A DNA stretch of 64,000 nucleotides from positions 3,861,001 through 3,925,000 of the forward strand of contig NZ_CP009438.1 in the NCBI RefSeq assembly GCF_000761215.1. The letters are read 5' to 3'. The notes under the pieces were generated by a model. That model made no database searches and had not been told where the DNA came from. It saw only the letters and a list, made by a program, of their open reading frames with translations. The DNA is from Streptomyces glaucescens (GTDB taxonomy: Bacteria; Actinomycetota; Actinomycetes; Streptomycetales; Streptomycetaceae). Positions 38,423-47,431 of the stretch are shown piece by piece. How positions within the stretch are numbered: position 1 is the first letter of the stretch; each line of letters opens with the position of its first letter. Position numbers and translations under genes: made by a program.

Positions 38423-39127
38423 TCAGCCACGCTCGTCCCGCTCGGCGGCCTCCTCCTCGGCTTCCTTGGCCTGGACCTCGGGGTCCACGACCAGTGCCGG
38501 GTCGCTGCCGTCGACCGACGTCAGCCGGCCCGACTCGGGCACCTCGGTGGCGGCGGGCGGCTCGACCAGCCAGTCCGGGTTGGCCTGCTTGTCCCACCAC
38601 TTCCAGGCGGCGTAGGCGCCGCCTCCGACCAGGCTCAGCACGGCCAGGAACTTGAAGGCGCGGCCGGCCTTCGCGCGGCGCTCGTGCTTGCGGACCAGCT
38701 TCTGGATCTCCTCGGGCGTGATCTGACCGCGGAGAGCGGCCAGCGCTGCGGCGCCCCGTGCCGTCGCCTCGCTCTTGACGGGCCCGGCCGCGGCGACCGC
38801 CTGTTCGATCCGGGGCCGGGAGTACTCGGCGGCCTGCCGTGCGGCCTTGCGGGTCCGGTAGGCGGCCTCGTGGGCGGCGTGGTCGACCTTCGGCGGCACA
38901 TGCGAGCGGGCCTGCTCCAGGTACGGCGCGAGATGCACCGCGTACTGGACGCGGGCCTGCCCGGCGGCCTGCGACACCTTGGGCGCAAGGCGCGCACGGG
39001 CCTCCTGCGCGTAGAGCGCGGCTCGGTCCTTGGCCGTGTCGGCGTAGGGCGCCACCACTTCCGCGGCGTGCAGCACGCTGTCCTTCGCCGAGCCGGTCGC
39101 GGCGCGCACGCTGTCGATGCGGGTCAC
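38423..39127 (-). CDS. DUF5324 family protein
   Basis: A 234-residue protein assigned to the Streptomyces DUF5324 group. It is mostly helical and Ala/Arg/Lys-rich: an N-terminal region with repeated A-x-x-A-A and Y-A-x-x-A motifs resembling apolipophorin-like or coiled helices, a single transmembrane helix near residues 155-175 (FKFLAVLSLVGGGAYAAWKW), then an acidic C-terminal tail. GTG start at 39127. Probably bitopic with unknown role. It diverges from the cyclophilin gene. Confidence 0.82.
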   Translation of the reverse strand: MTRIDSVRAATGSAKDSVLHAAEVVAPYADTAKDRAALYAQEARARLAPKVSQAAGQARVQYAVHLAPYLEQARSHVPPKVDHAAHEAAYRTRKAARQAAEYSRPRIEQAVAAAGPVKSEATARGAAALAALRGQITPEEIQKLVRKHERRAKAGRAFKFLAVLSLVGGGAYAAWKWWDKQANPDWLVEPPAATEVPESGRLTSVDGSDPALVVDPEVQAKEAEEEAAERDERG

Positions 39128-39446
39128 GGGTTCCTCCTCCTCGGTGGCGTACGGTATTTCGACTTTCCACCCTTTTACGGATCATGCCTGCCGGAGAGTG
39201 ACGCGGCACGCGCGAAAGGGCATCCGGGTCACTCGCCGTCGCGCGGGGAGTGACCCGGGTGGTCGACAGGGGCTCGGCAAGCGGGCCTGCCGAGGATCGA
39301 CGCTGGGGGTGAATGCGGAGCAATAGATCCTTTTGTCGACGATGCCACAAATCGCCACCGGTCGCTGGCGGACACGGGCGCGGGCGACGCGGTACCCGGA
39401 CCGTGCGAGGATCGAGGGGTCACAGGAAGACAACGGAAGGCACATC
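39128..39446. promoter_or_regulatory. Divergent promoter region, DUF5324 and cyclophilin genes
   Basis: A 319-base gap with an A+T-richer patch at 39150-39185 (CCCTTTTACGGAT) and another near 39322-39340. No gene or paired promoter boxes could be fixed. Confidence 0.4.
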
Positions 39447-39980
39447 GTGGCTGAGCAGCTTTACGCCACCCTGAAGACCAACCACGGCGACATCGAGGTC
39501 CGGCTCTTCCCGAACCACGCGCCGGAGACGGTCAAGAACTTCGTGGAGCTCGCCAAGGGCGAGCGGCAGTGGACCCACCCGGCCACGGGCGAGAAGTCCT
39601 CGGCGAAGCTGTACGACGGCACGGTCTTCCACCGGGTCATCAGCGGCTTCATGATCCAGGGCGGCGACCCGCTGGGCAACGGCACGGGCGGCCCGGGTTA
39701 CCAGTTCAAGGACGAGTTCCACCCGGACCTGCGGTTCGACAAGCCGTACCTGCTGGCCATGGCCAACGCCGGCCCGGGCACCAACGGCTCGCAGTTCTTC
39801 ATCACGGTCTCCCCGACGGCCTGGCTGAACCGCAAGCACACCATCTTCGGCGAGGTGACCGACGCGGCCAGCCAGAAGGTCGTCGACTCCATCGCGAGCA
39901 CCCAGACCAACCCGCGCACCGACCGCCCGCTCAAGGACGTCGTCATCGAGACGGTCGTCGTGGAGACCCGCGAGGGCTGA
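39447..39980 (+). CDS. Cyclophilin-type peptidyl-prolyl isomerase
   Basis: Catalyses cis-trans isomerisation of prolyl peptide bonds. The 177-residue cytoplasmic protein has the cyclophilin core: F-H-R-V-I-S-G-F-M-I-Q-G-G-D (catalytic Arg) and N-G-S-Q-F-F-I-T. The Trp for cyclosporin binding is present in TAWLNRKHTIFG. GTG at 39447 with GGAAGG upstream; an in-frame upstream ATG (39333) would add a basic leader without family support. Monocistronic, ended by a hairpin. Confidence 0.95.
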   Translation: MAEQLYATLKTNHGDIEVRLFPNHAPETVKNFVELAKGERQWTHPATGEKSSAKLYDGTVFHRVISGFMIQGGDPLGNGTGGPGYQFKDEFHPDLRFDKPYLLAMANAGPGTNGSQFFITVSPTAWLNRKHTIFGEVTDAASQKVVDSIASTQTNPRTDRPLKDVVIETVVVETREG

Positions 39981-40043
39981 CCCGGGCCGACCCGCGAGGG
40001 CTCGGCGGGGCCGGGTCCGTGGGGTCGGGCCCGCGAGGGAACC

Positions 40044-40081
40044 AAACGCCCCTGCCGTCCGTAAGGATGGAGGGGGCGTTT
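40044..40081 (+). terminator. Terminator of the cyclophilin gene
   Basis: Stem AAACGCCCC / GGGGCGTTT (9 bp) extended after a two-base internal mismatch by CCGTCC / GGATGG, with loop GTAA and T-rich end. Confidence 0.8.
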
Positions 40082-40108
40082 CTCGCTCATGACGACGTAG
40101 GGGACCTC

Positions 40109-41002
40109 ATGGACCAGGTGTCGGAAACTCCGCAGGAGGCGCACAGCCTGCCCGGCTGCTACCGCCACCCGGACCGTGAGACCGGGGTGCGCTGCACCCG
40201 CTGCGAGCGGCCCATCTGCCCGGAGTGCATGGTCAGCGCCTCGGTCGGCTTCCAGTGCCCGGAGTGCGTCCGGGGCGGCTCCGGCACCGGGCACCGGCCC
40301 GGCGCCGCGCAGCCCCGCAACCTGGCCGGAGCGCCCGTCGCCGTCACCGGTGATCCCCGGCTGGTCACCAAGGTCCTGCTCGTGCTCAACCTCGCGGTGT
40401 TCGTCGGGGTGCACGTCTCCTCGGCCCTGCTGGGGAAGCTGATGCTGATCGGCGCATGGCCGCCGGCGCCCTGGCTCCCCACGGAGGGCGTCGCCGAGGG
40501 CGAGTGGTACCGCCTGGTCACGGCGATGTTCACGCACCAGGAGATCTGGCACATCGCCTTCAACATGCTGAGCCTGTGGTTCCTCGGCCCCCAGCTCGAG
40601 GAGGCGCTCGGCCGGGTCCGCTATCTCGCGCTCTACCTGATCTCCGGTCTCGCGGGCAGCGGCCTGGCGTATCTGCTGCAGCCCGCGTCGACGGCCTCGC
40701 TCGGCGCCTCGGGCGCGATCTTCGGCCTGTTCGGCGCCACGGCCGTGCTGATGCGCCGCCGCCACTACGACATGCGCCCGGTGATCGCCCTGCTGGCGAT
40801 CAATCTGCTCTTCACCTTCAGTCCGGGCTCCGACATCTCCTGGCAGGCCCACATCGGTGGCCTGGCCGGCGGAGTGGTGATCGGCTACGCGATGCTGAAC
40901 GCCCCGCGGGAGCGGCGGGCCCTGGTGCAGTACGGTGCGTGCGCGCTGGTGCTGGCGGCGGTGGTCGGCATGACCCTGCTGCGGACCGCCCAGCTCACCT
41001 GA
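40109..41002 (+). CDS. Rhomboid intramembrane serine protease
   Basis: Cleaves transmembrane substrates within the bilayer. The 297-residue protein has an N-terminal zinc-binding B-box-like module (C-Y-R-H-P, then C-T-R-C, C-P-E-C, C-P-E-C) and a six-helix rhomboid core. The core shows the conserved H-I-A-F-N-M loop, the nucleophile in G-A-S-G-A-I-F-G and the partner His in AHIGGLAGG. ATG at 40109. The upstream GGGACCTC gives a weak ribosome site. Substrate unknown. Confidence 0.94.
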   Translation: MDQVSETPQEAHSLPGCYRHPDRETGVRCTRCERPICPECMVSASVGFQCPECVRGGSGTGHRPGAAQPRNLAGAPVAVTGDPRLVTKVLLVLNLAVFVGVHVSSALLGKLMLIGAWPPAPWLPTEGVAEGEWYRLVTAMFTHQEIWHIAFNMLSLWFLGPQLEEALGRVRYLALYLISGLAGSGLAYLLQPASTASLGASGAIFGLFGATAVLMRRRHYDMRPVIALLAINLLFTFSPGSDISWQAHIGGLAGGVVIGYAMLNAPRERRALVQYGACALVLAAVVGMTLLRTAQLT

Positions 41003-41029
41003 GCGCCGGCCATGCCCCCTGAGCGGGGG

Positions 41030-41231
41030 TTGTCCACAGCGTGTGCCCACCTTTGTGCATAGGGTGCGGGAACAGGTGTGCCCCCTGTCGCCGACCTGTG
41101 TTTTCGCAGGTCAGACAGGGGGCGAACACGCATTCGGAAGCCGGTAGTTCCGTCACACCGGCGTCAACCCTCGATGGGTTATCCACAGATCGTCGTTCTT
41201 TTTCCCCACTGTGGAAAAGGGTTGTGGATAA
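41030..41231. promoter_or_regulatory. DnaA-box cluster outside oriC
   Basis: Three perfect DnaA boxes: TTGTCCACA at 41030-41038, TTATCCACA at 41179-41187 and inverted TGTGGATAA at 41223-41231. There is also a near match TGTGGAAAA at 41210. They lie in the gap between the rhomboid and crgA genes, 19 kb from oriC. DnaA-box clusters outside oriC in S. coelicolor are reported to titrate DnaA and limit initiation; this may be one of them. Confidence 0.8.
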
Positions 41232-41278
41232 CTCAGTGGTCAGCCCTGGGCAGAGCTGCGTTCACGACCCGGCAGGGT

Positions 41279-41533
41279 TCACTTCCACTGGGTGGAGACA
41301 CCGAATCCGGCGGCGATGAACCCGAAGCCCACGACGATGTTCCAGTTGCCGAGGGCGTCGATCGGCAGCGAACCGTCGGTCACATAGAAGACGACGATCC
41401 AGGCCAGCCCGATGAGGAACATCGCGAGCATGACGGGCGCGACCCAGGTGCGGCTGGTCAGCTTGATGCTGGTCGCCTGCTTCGACGGCGGCGGCGTGTA
41501 GTCGGCCTTCTTGCGGATACGTGACTTCGGCAC
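41279..41533 (-). CDS. crgA: Cell division protein CrgA
   Basis: An 84-residue septation regulator that affects FtsZ ring formation in Streptomyces aerial hyphae. It has a basic N-terminus (V-P-K-S-R-I-R-K-K-A-D-Y), then two transmembrane helices (VAPVMLAMFLIGLAWIVVFY and NIVVGFGFIAAGFGVS). The GTG at 41533 has GGAGAG upstream; the frame continues to 41602 without coding character. The DnaA-box cluster lies just past its 3' end. Confidence 0.95.
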   Translation of the reverse strand: MPKSRIRKKADYTPPPSKQATSIKLTSRTWVAPVMLAMFLIGLAWIVVFYVTDGSLPIDALGNWNIVVGFGFIAAGFGVSTQWK

Positions 41534-41674
41534 GAGGGTCTCTCCTGTCGATGCGCTGCGTGGCCGCGCAGGGATCTGGGTCGGGCTCGGGGCAGCGTAC
41601 AAGGGGACTCTTAGCGCTCCCCCGGGCGTCCGTTAGCGTAGTGCTTCCGTGGCGCCGAAGGAGATAAGGGTACG

Positions 41675-42454
41675 TTGAGCAATTCTGCCGACTCTCCTCA
41701 GCCGGGATCCAGTGCTGCCCGGCGGGGATCTTTCCGTCCCGTCCGGATCCTCACGGTGGGCGTCTTCGCTCTCGCTGGCCTCCTTTTCTTCACCAGTTTC
41801 CACACGGCCAAGGGCACCAATATCCGTACGGATGCGTCCTTGCTGAAGCTTTCCGACCTCATTCAGGAACGCAGCCGCAAGAACGGCGAACTGGACGAGT
41901 CCAACGCCGCCCTGCGCGACCAGGTCGAAGCCCTTGCCGAACGCGACGACGGCAGCACCAGGGCCGAGGACGCGAAGCTGGCCGCCCTGGAGAAGAGCGC
42001 CGGCACCCAGGAGGTCACCGGCGAGGCCATCACCGTCACCCTGGACGACGCCCCGCCGAACGCCACCGCCAGGCTCCCCGGCTATCCCGAGCCGCAGCCG
42101 GACTACCTGGTCATCCACCAGCAGGACCTCCAGGCCGTGGTGAACGCGCTGTGGCAGGGCGGCGCCGAGGGCATCAAGGTCATGGACCAGCGGCTGATCT
42201 CCACCAGCGCCGTGCGCTGCGTCGGCAACACCCTGATCCTCCAGGGCCGCGTCTACTCGCCGCCGTACCGGATCCAGGCGGTCGGCGACCCCGGCCGGCT
42301 GCGCAAGGCGCTCGCCGAGAGCCCGGCGATCCAGAACTACATGGTGTACGTCAACGTCTACGGCCTGGGCTGGCAGGTCGAGGAGGACGGGACGGTGACG
42401 CTGCCGGGCTACTCGGGCACGGTCGACCTGCACCACGCGAAGCCGGTGCAGTAG
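41675..42454 (+). CDS. DUF881 family membrane protein
   Basis: A 259-residue protein with one N-terminal transmembrane helix (VRILTVGVFALAGLLFFTSF), a coiled-coil stretch (about residues 60-95) and a DUF881 domain (YLVIHQQDLQAVVNALWQGG, GRVYSPPYRIQAVG) outside the membrane. Such proteins are usually linked to division or sporulation loci. The start is a rare TTG at 41675, supported by GAAGGAGATAAGGG just before. It diverges from crgA and is followed by a small membrane gene and the pabA-sortase operon. Confidence 0.9.
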   Translation: MSNSADSPQPGSSAARRGSFRPVRILTVGVFALAGLLFFTSFHTAKGTNIRTDASLLKLSDLIQERSRKNGELDESNAALRDQVEALAERDDGSTRAEDAKLAALEKSAGTQEVTGEAITVTLDDAPPNATARLPGYPEPQPDYLVIHQQDLQAVVNALWQGGAEGIKVMDQRLISTSAVRCVGNTLILQGRVYSPPYRIQAVGDPGRLRKALAESPAIQNYMVYVNVYGLGWQVEEDGTVTLPGYSGTVDLHHAKPVQ

Positions 42455-42557
42455 CCCCGGACAGGCCGTCCGAAGGCAGCGGAAGCCGGGGCCCCGCGCC
42501 GTTAGTCTGGTGCCGTACGGCGTGAGTCTGGTGCCGTGGTACGACGGAAGGGACGGC

Positions 42558-42719
42558 ATGTACGGCTGGATCTGGCGGCATCTGCCGGGCAACGTGTGGG
42601 TGAAGGCGCTGATCTCACTGGTCCTGATCCTGGCCGTGGTCTACGTCCTCTTCCAGTACGTCTTCCCGTGGGCGGAACCGCTTCTTCCCTTCAACGATGT
42701 GACGGTGGACAGCCAGTGA
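42558..42719 (+). CDS. Small single-pass membrane protein
   Basis: A 53-residue protein (M-Y-G-W-I-W-R-H-L-P-G) with one transmembrane helix (VKALISLVLILAVVYVLFQY) and a short outside tail with F-N-D-V-T-V-D. Conserved in position in front of the pabA/sortase genes. ATG at 42558 with GGAAGGGA upstream. Its stop overlaps the next start (GTGA), so it is coupled to pabA. Function unknown. Confidence 0.85.
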   Translation: MYGWIWRHLPGNVWVKALISLVLILAVVYVLFQYVFPWAEPLLPFNDVTVDSQ

Positions 42720-43354
42720 GCGCGCGCATTCTCGTCGTCGACAACTACGACAGCTTCGTCTTCAACCTGGTCCAGTACCTGTACCAGCTCGGTGCCGAGT
42801 GCGAGGTGCTCCGCAACGACGAGGTGTCGACCACGCACGCCCAGGACGGCTTCGACGGCGTGCTGCTGTCGCCCGGCCCCGGAGCGCCCGAGCAGGCGGG
42901 GGTCTGCATCGACATGGTCCGCCACTGCGCGGCGACCGGCGTGCCCGTCTTCGGGGTCTGCCTGGGCATGCAGTCCATGCAGGTGGCGTACGGCGGCGTG
43001 GTCGACCGGGCACCCGAGCTGCTGCACGGCAAGACCTCGCTGGTCGAGCACGAGGGCAAGGGCGTCTTCGCGGGCCTGCCCTCACCGTTCACCGCGACCC
43101 GCTACCACTCCCTGGCCGCCGAGCCGCCGACCGTCCCCGCCGAGCTGGAGGTCACCGCGCGGACCCGGGACGGCATCATCATGGGCCTGCGCCACCGCGA
43201 ACTGCCCGTCGAGGGCGTCCAGTTCCATCCCGAGTCGGTGCTCACCGAGCACGGCCACCGCATGCTCGCCAACTGGCTGGCGGAGTGCGGCGACCAGGGC
43301 GCGCCGGCCCGCTCCGAGGGGCTGGCCCCGGTGGTGGGCAGGGCCACGGCGTGA
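42716..43354 (+). CDS. pabA: Anthranilate/aminodeoxychorismate synthase glutamine amidotransferase
   Basis: Class I glutaminase that feeds ammonia to TrpE or PabB. The 212-residue protein has the oxyanion LLSPGPG, the nucleophile in G-V-C-L-G-M-Q and the His-x-Glu pair in Q-F-H-P-E-S-V. GTG at 42716 overlaps the upstream small gene, and the stop overlaps the sortase start (GTGA at 43351). It could be called trpG; no partner chorismate-binding gene is adjacent. A second, fused copy of this domain is at 59372. Confidence 0.92.
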   Translation: MSARILVVDNYDSFVFNLVQYLYQLGAECEVLRNDEVSTTHAQDGFDGVLLSPGPGAPEQAGVCIDMVRHCAATGVPVFGVCLGMQSMQVAYGGVVDRAPELLHGKTSLVEHEGKGVFAGLPSPFTATRYHSLAAEPPTVPAELEVTARTRDGIIMGLRHRELPVEGVQFHPESVLTEHGHRMLANWLAECGDQGAPARSEGLAPVVGRATA

Positions 43355-44406
43355 CCGCGCTGCGCCCCGAGCGCGAGAGCGCCTCGTACGGGCGCCGGCC
43401 CCACGAGGACTCCGGCACGCTGGGGGACGCGCAGGCCACGCGGTACCTGCCGGCGTACGACGGCACCGCCGCCCCGTACGAGCCGCCCGCCGACGACGAG
43501 ACGGTGGCGCTGCGCCGCGCCGAGCCGCCCGGCGGCCCCGTCACGGCCCGGCGGCCCCCCGCCGGGGCCGATGCCGCGCCCGGTGGCCGAGCGGCCCGCA
43601 GAAGGGCCGCCAAGGGGCGTCACGGACGCCGCCGCAAGGGCGCGGCGCCGCAGCCCCCCGCGTCGAGCGGGGGCGGCGATCCGGGGGCCCCGCTCTCCCG
43701 CGTGGAGGCCCGCCGCCTCGCGAAGGCCCGCAGGCCCGGTCCGGGGGTGATCGCCAGCCGGGTGATCGGCGAGGTGTTCATCACCACCGGCGTGCTGATG
43801 CTGCTGTTCGTCACCTACCAGCTGTGGTGGACCAACGTCCGGGCGCACGCCCAGGCCGGCAGCGAGGCGAGCCAGCTCCAGGACGACTGGGCGAGCGGCA
43901 GGCGCAACCCCGGCGCCTTCGAGCCCGGCCAGGGCTTCGCCCTGCTGCACATCCCCGAGCTGGACGTCGTCGTCCCGATCGCCGAGGGCATCAGCAGCAA
44001 GAAGGTGCTGGACCGCGGCATGGTCGGGCACTACGCCGAGGGCGCCCTGAAGACGGCCATGCCCAGCGCCAGGACCGGCAACTTCGGGCTGGCGGGCCAC
44101 CGCAACACGCACGGCGAGCCGTTCCGGTACATCAACAGGCTCGAGCCGGGCGACCCCATCATCGTCGAGACGCAGGACACGTACTACGTCTACAAGACGG
44201 CGTCGATGCTCCCGGTGACCCCGCCGAGCAACGTGAGCGTGCTCGATCCCGTGCCGAAGGGCTCGGGCTTCACCACCCCCGGCCGGTACATCACCCTGAC
44301 CACCTGCACGCCGGAGTTCACCAGCAAGTACCGGCTGATCGTCTGGGGCAAGATGGTCGAGGAACGGCCGCGCAGCAAGGGCAAGCCGGATGCGCTCGTC
44401 AGTTAA
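43351..44406 (+). CDS. srtE1: Class E sortase SrtE1
   Basis: Membrane transpeptidase that anchors LAxTG-type surface proteins such as long chaplins to peptidoglycan. The 351-residue protein has a cytoplasmic N-terminus of about 130 low-complexity residues, one transmembrane helix (about residues 137-160, ending in Y-Q-L-W-W-T-N-V) and the sortase barrel. Catalytic His250 (G-L-A-G-H-R-N-T-H-G), Cys319 (T-L-T-T-C-T-P) and Arg328 are present. GTG start coupled to pabA by overlap. The paired genes match SrtE1/SrtE2 of S. coelicolor in order. Confidence 0.94.
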   Translation: MTALRPERESASYGRRPHEDSGTLGDAQATRYLPAYDGTAAPYEPPADDETVALRRAEPPGGPVTARRPPAGADAAPGGRAARRRAAKGRHGRRRKGAAPQPPASSGGGDPGAPLSRVEARRLAKARRPGPGVIASRVIGEVFITTGVLMLLFVTYQLWWTNVRAHAQAGSEASQLQDDWASGRRNPGAFEPGQGFALLHIPELDVVVPIAEGISSKKVLDRGMVGHYAEGALKTAMPSARTGNFGLAGHRNTHGEPFRYINRLEPGDPIIVETQDTYYVYKTASMLPVTPPSNVSVLDPVPKGSGFTTPGRYITLTTCTPEFTSKYRLIVWGKMVEERPRSKGKPDALVS

Positions 44407-44419
44407 GGGCAGATGATTC

Positions 44420-45169
44420 GTGGCAGCGACCACCGACGACACCGAAGAGCACACCGCGGCGCCCGGGACCGCGCCCACGCCCCGCCGCGGCCCCGGCAGG
44501 ATCGCGACGGCGGTCGGTGTCCTCGGCGAACTCCTCATCACCGCGGGTGTGGTCCTCGGCCTGTTCGTCGTCTACTCGCTGTGGTGGACGAACGTCCTCG
44601 CCGACCGCGAGGCGGACCGGGAGAGCGACAGGGTCCGCGACACCTGGGCGCACGAGGGCAGCGGCGGTCCCGGTGCCCTGGACACCAAGGACGGCATCGG
44701 CTTCCTGCACGTGCCGGCCATGAACCGGGAGGAGATCCTGGTCAAGAAGGGCACCTCGACCAAGATCCTCAACAACGGTGTCGCCGGCTACTACACCGAC
44801 CCGGTCAGGGCGACCCTGCCCACCAGCGGCAGGAACGGCAACTTCGCCGTCGCCGCCCACCGCGACGGGCACGGCGCCGAGTTCCACAACATCCACAAGC
44901 TGAGGAAGGGCGATCCGATCGTCTTCGAGACGAAGGACACCTGGTACGTCTACAAGGCCTACGCCACCCTCCCCGAGACCTCGAAGTACAACGTCGAGGT
45001 CCTCGACGCCGTCCCCCGCGAGTCCGGGCGGAAGAAGGCCGGCAAGTACATCACCCTGACCACCTGCACCCCGATCTACACCAGCCGCTACCGGTACGTC
45101 GTCTGGGGGGAGCTGGAGCGGGTGGAGAAGGTCGACGAGGACCGCACCCCGCCGCGGGAACTGCGCTGA
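44420..45169 (+). CDS. srtE2: Class E sortase SrtE2
   Basis: Second class E sortase, 249 residues, with a shorter cytoplasmic end (about 30 residues), one transmembrane helix and the sortase fold. Catalytic His147 (A-A-H-R-D-G-H-G), Cys216 (T-L-T-T-C-T-P) and Arg225 are visible. GTG at 44420, 13 bp after srtE1. In S. coelicolor the two enzymes are partly redundant for aerial growth. A hairpin shared with pknB follows. Confidence 0.94.
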   Translation: MAATTDDTEEHTAAPGTAPTPRRGPGRIATAVGVLGELLITAGVVLGLFVVYSLWWTNVLADREADRESDRVRDTWAHEGSGGPGALDTKDGIGFLHVPAMNREEILVKKGTSTKILNNGVAGYYTDPVRATLPTSGRNGNFAVAAHRDGHGAEFHNIHKLRKGDPIVFETKDTWYVYKAYATLPETSKYNVEVLDAVPRESGRKKAGKYITLTTCTPIYTSRYRYVVWGELERVEKVDEDRTPPRELR

Positions 45170-45199
45170 GACGCGCGCCGTCACGGCGCACCCACGGAA

Positions 45200-45233
45200 A
45201 AGTCCCGGCCGCCCTCACGGGCCGCCGGGACTT
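45200..45233. terminator. Bidirectional terminator between srtE2 and pknB
   Basis: Stem AAGTCCCGGC / GCCGGGACTT (10 bp) with a further GCCC / GGGC pairing inside; placed between converging genes, 30 and 23 bases from the two stops. Confidence 0.8.
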
Positions 45234-45256
45234 CTCCGTACCACCGGGTGCGCCGG

Positions 45257-47263
45257 TCAGTCGCCGTCGCCGCCTCCGAAGAAGCCGCCTCCGCCGCCGT
45301 TGCCGTTGCCCCCGCCGTTGTTGCCCCCGCCGAAGCCGATGGTCGTCAGCGTGATCGTCGTCTGGCCCGGGTTGTCGACCTCGTTGCCGCCGTCCGGGTC
45401 CTGGTCGATCACCAGCGCGGTGTCGCTCTGGTCGCTGCCGCCCGCGAACTGGATGCTGGTGAACCCGGCCGCGGCCAGCTCCTGCTTCGCCTGGCCGACC
45501 GTCTTGTTGCGGACGTCCGGGACCTTGGTCTTCTGCTGCTGGAGCTTGCCGATCTTGATCGTCACCGTCGAGCCCGGGTCGACCGCGGTGCCCGCCGACG
45601 GGGTGGTCTCGATGACCTTGCCGTCCTGGTTCGGGTCGGCGGTCGGGACCTCGGTGCACTCGCCGGCCAGTCCGTTGGCCTGGAGCTGCGCCTTCGCCTC
45701 GTCACAGGAGCCGGAGACCGGCGGGACCGTCGCCTGTTCCTTCTCCTTCGCGACGATCAGCGTGATCGTGGAGCCCTTCTGGACCTCCTGGCCGGAGACG
45801 GGGTCCTGTTCGAGGACGGTGCCGGGTTCCTCCGGGGACTCCTTGCTCTCCGTCTCGACCTTGAAGCCGTACTTGTCGTCCTCCAGCTTCGACTTGGCCT
45901 CTTCCAGGCTGTCGCCGATCACACTGGGCACGGCGACCTCGGGTGCGCCGGTGGAGACCACCAGGTCGACCGTGGAGTCCTTCTCGACCTCGGTGCCCTG
46001 CGGCGGGTTCTGCTCGCAGATGCTGCCCTTCGGCTGCTCCTCGCAGGGCTTTTCCTCGAAGGTCAGCTGAAGGTCGGAGTTGACGGCCCGCTTCTCCGCG
46101 TCGGCCTTGCTCAGACCGACGAACTGGGGCACCGGCACCTTGTCGTTGCCCACGCCGTCGCCGCTGAACGCGAACTTGCCGATGAGGATCGCGCCGACGA
46201 GGACCAGCACCGCGGCGACGACCAGCAGGACCGTCGAGGTGCTGGACTTCTTCTGGCGGCGCCGGTCGGGGCGGTCGTCGTAGCCGTAGCCGCCGTCGTC
46301 CGGGTTCATCGGGGGCAGCATCGAGGTGGCGCCGCCGTCGGTGGAGCGCAGGGCCGTCGTCGGCTGGTCGTCGGGGTAGCCGCCGTAGCCCACGGAGCCC
46401 ATCGCGGCGGTGGCCGCGACGGGGGCGCCGTCGAGGCAGGCCTCGATGTCGGCGCGCATCTCGTCGGCCGACTGGTAGCGGTAGTTCGGGTCCTTGGTCA
46501 GCGCCTTGAGGACGATGGCGTCCATCTCCGGCGTGATCTCGGGGTCGAACACCGACGGCGGCTGCGGCTCCTCCCGCACGTGCTGGTACGCGACGGCGAC
46601 CGGGGAATCGCCCACGAACGGCGGGCGGACCGTCAGCAGCTCGTAGAGCAGGCAGCCGGTCGAGTACAGGTCCGACCGCGCGTCGACCTGCTCGCCCTTG
46701 GCCTGCTCCGGGGAGAGGTACTGGGCGGTGCCGATCACGGCCGCGGTCTGGGTCATGGTCATCCCGGCGTCGCCCATGGCGCGGGCGATGCCGAAGTCCA
46801 TCACCTTGACCTGGCCGTTGCGGGTCAGCATGACGTTCGCCGGCTTGATGTCGCGGTGGACGATGCCGTTGCGGTGGGCGTACTCCAGGCCCTGGAGGAT
46901 GCCGATGGTCATCTCCATGGCGCGCTCCGGCAGCAGCTTGCGGCCGGAGTGCAGCAGTTCACGGAGCGTGGAGCCGTCGACGTACTCCATCACGATGTAC
47001 GGGATCGAGACCCCGTCGATGTAGTCCTCGCCCGTGTCGTAGACCGCGACGATCGCGGGATGGTTGAGCGAGGCGGCCGACTGGGCCTCCCGGCGGAACC
47101 GGGCCTGGAAGGACGGGTCGCGCGCGAGGTCGGCGCGCAGCGTCTTCACCGCCACGGTGCGGCCGAGGCGCGTGTCATGGGCGAGATACACCTCTGCCAT
47201 GCCACCGCGGCCGAGCACCTGGCCCAGCTCGTACCGGCCGCCGAGGCGACGCGGCTCTTCCAT
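45257..47263 (-). CDS. pknB: PASTA-domain Ser/Thr kinase PknB type
   Basis: Transmembrane kinase that senses cell-wall fragments and controls growth. The 668-residue protein has the glycine loop GRGGMAEV, Lys40, the H-R-D-I-K-P-A-N loop (Asp138), D-F-G at 156-158 and G-T-A-Q-Y-L-S-P-E-Q. A juxtamembrane linker and one transmembrane helix (about residues 343-364) follow, then four PASTA repeats. A Gly/Asn-rich end closes the protein. ATG at 47263. It is the last gene of the fhaA-fhaB-pstP-ftsW-pbpA-pknB series, with 168 bp upstream that could hold its own promoter. Confidence 0.95.
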   Translation of the reverse strand: MEEPRRLGGRYELGQVLGRGGMAEVYLAHDTRLGRTVAVKTLRADLARDPSFQARFRREAQSAASLNHPAIVAVYDTGEDYIDGVSIPYIVMEYVDGSTLRELLHSGRKLLPERAMEMTIGILQGLEYAHRNGIVHRDIKPANVMLTRNGQVKVMDFGIARAMGDAGMTMTQTAAVIGTAQYLSPEQAKGEQVDARSDLYSTGCLLYELLTVRPPFVGDSPVAVAYQHVREEPQPPSVFDPEITPEMDAIVLKALTKDPNYRYQSADEMRADIEACLDGAPVAATAAMGSVGYGGYPDDQPTTALRSTDGGATSMLPPMNPDDGGYGYDDRPDRRRQKKSSTSTVLLVVAAVLVLVGAILIGKFAFSGDGVGNDKVPVPQFVGLSKADAEKRAVNSDLQLTFEEKPCEEQPKGSICEQNPPQGTEVEKDSTVDLVVSTGAPEVAVPSVIGDSLEEAKSKLEDDKYGFKVETESKESPEEPGTVLEQDPVSGQEVQKGSTITLIVAKEKEQATVPPVSGSCDEAKAQLQANGLAGECTEVPTADPNQDGKVIETTPSAGTAVDPGSTVTIKIGKLQQQKTKVPDVRNKTVGQAKQELAAAGFTSIQFAGGSDQSDTALVIDQDPDGGNEVDNPGQTTITLTTIGFGGGNNGGGNGNGGGGGFFGGGDGD

Positions 47264-47431
47264 AGCTTCCTACCAGCCCTCTCCGTCGGTCCCGACCGTT
47301 CACTCGTGCGGTCGGAGGTGCCGTCCGGGCCCTACCGTACCCGGATCGCTTTCTGTGACCTGGCCAAGCCCGTCACCCGATACAGGACCGGTATCGCAAC
47401 GTGCACCGATGTGAGGGGGACGTGATCGGGG

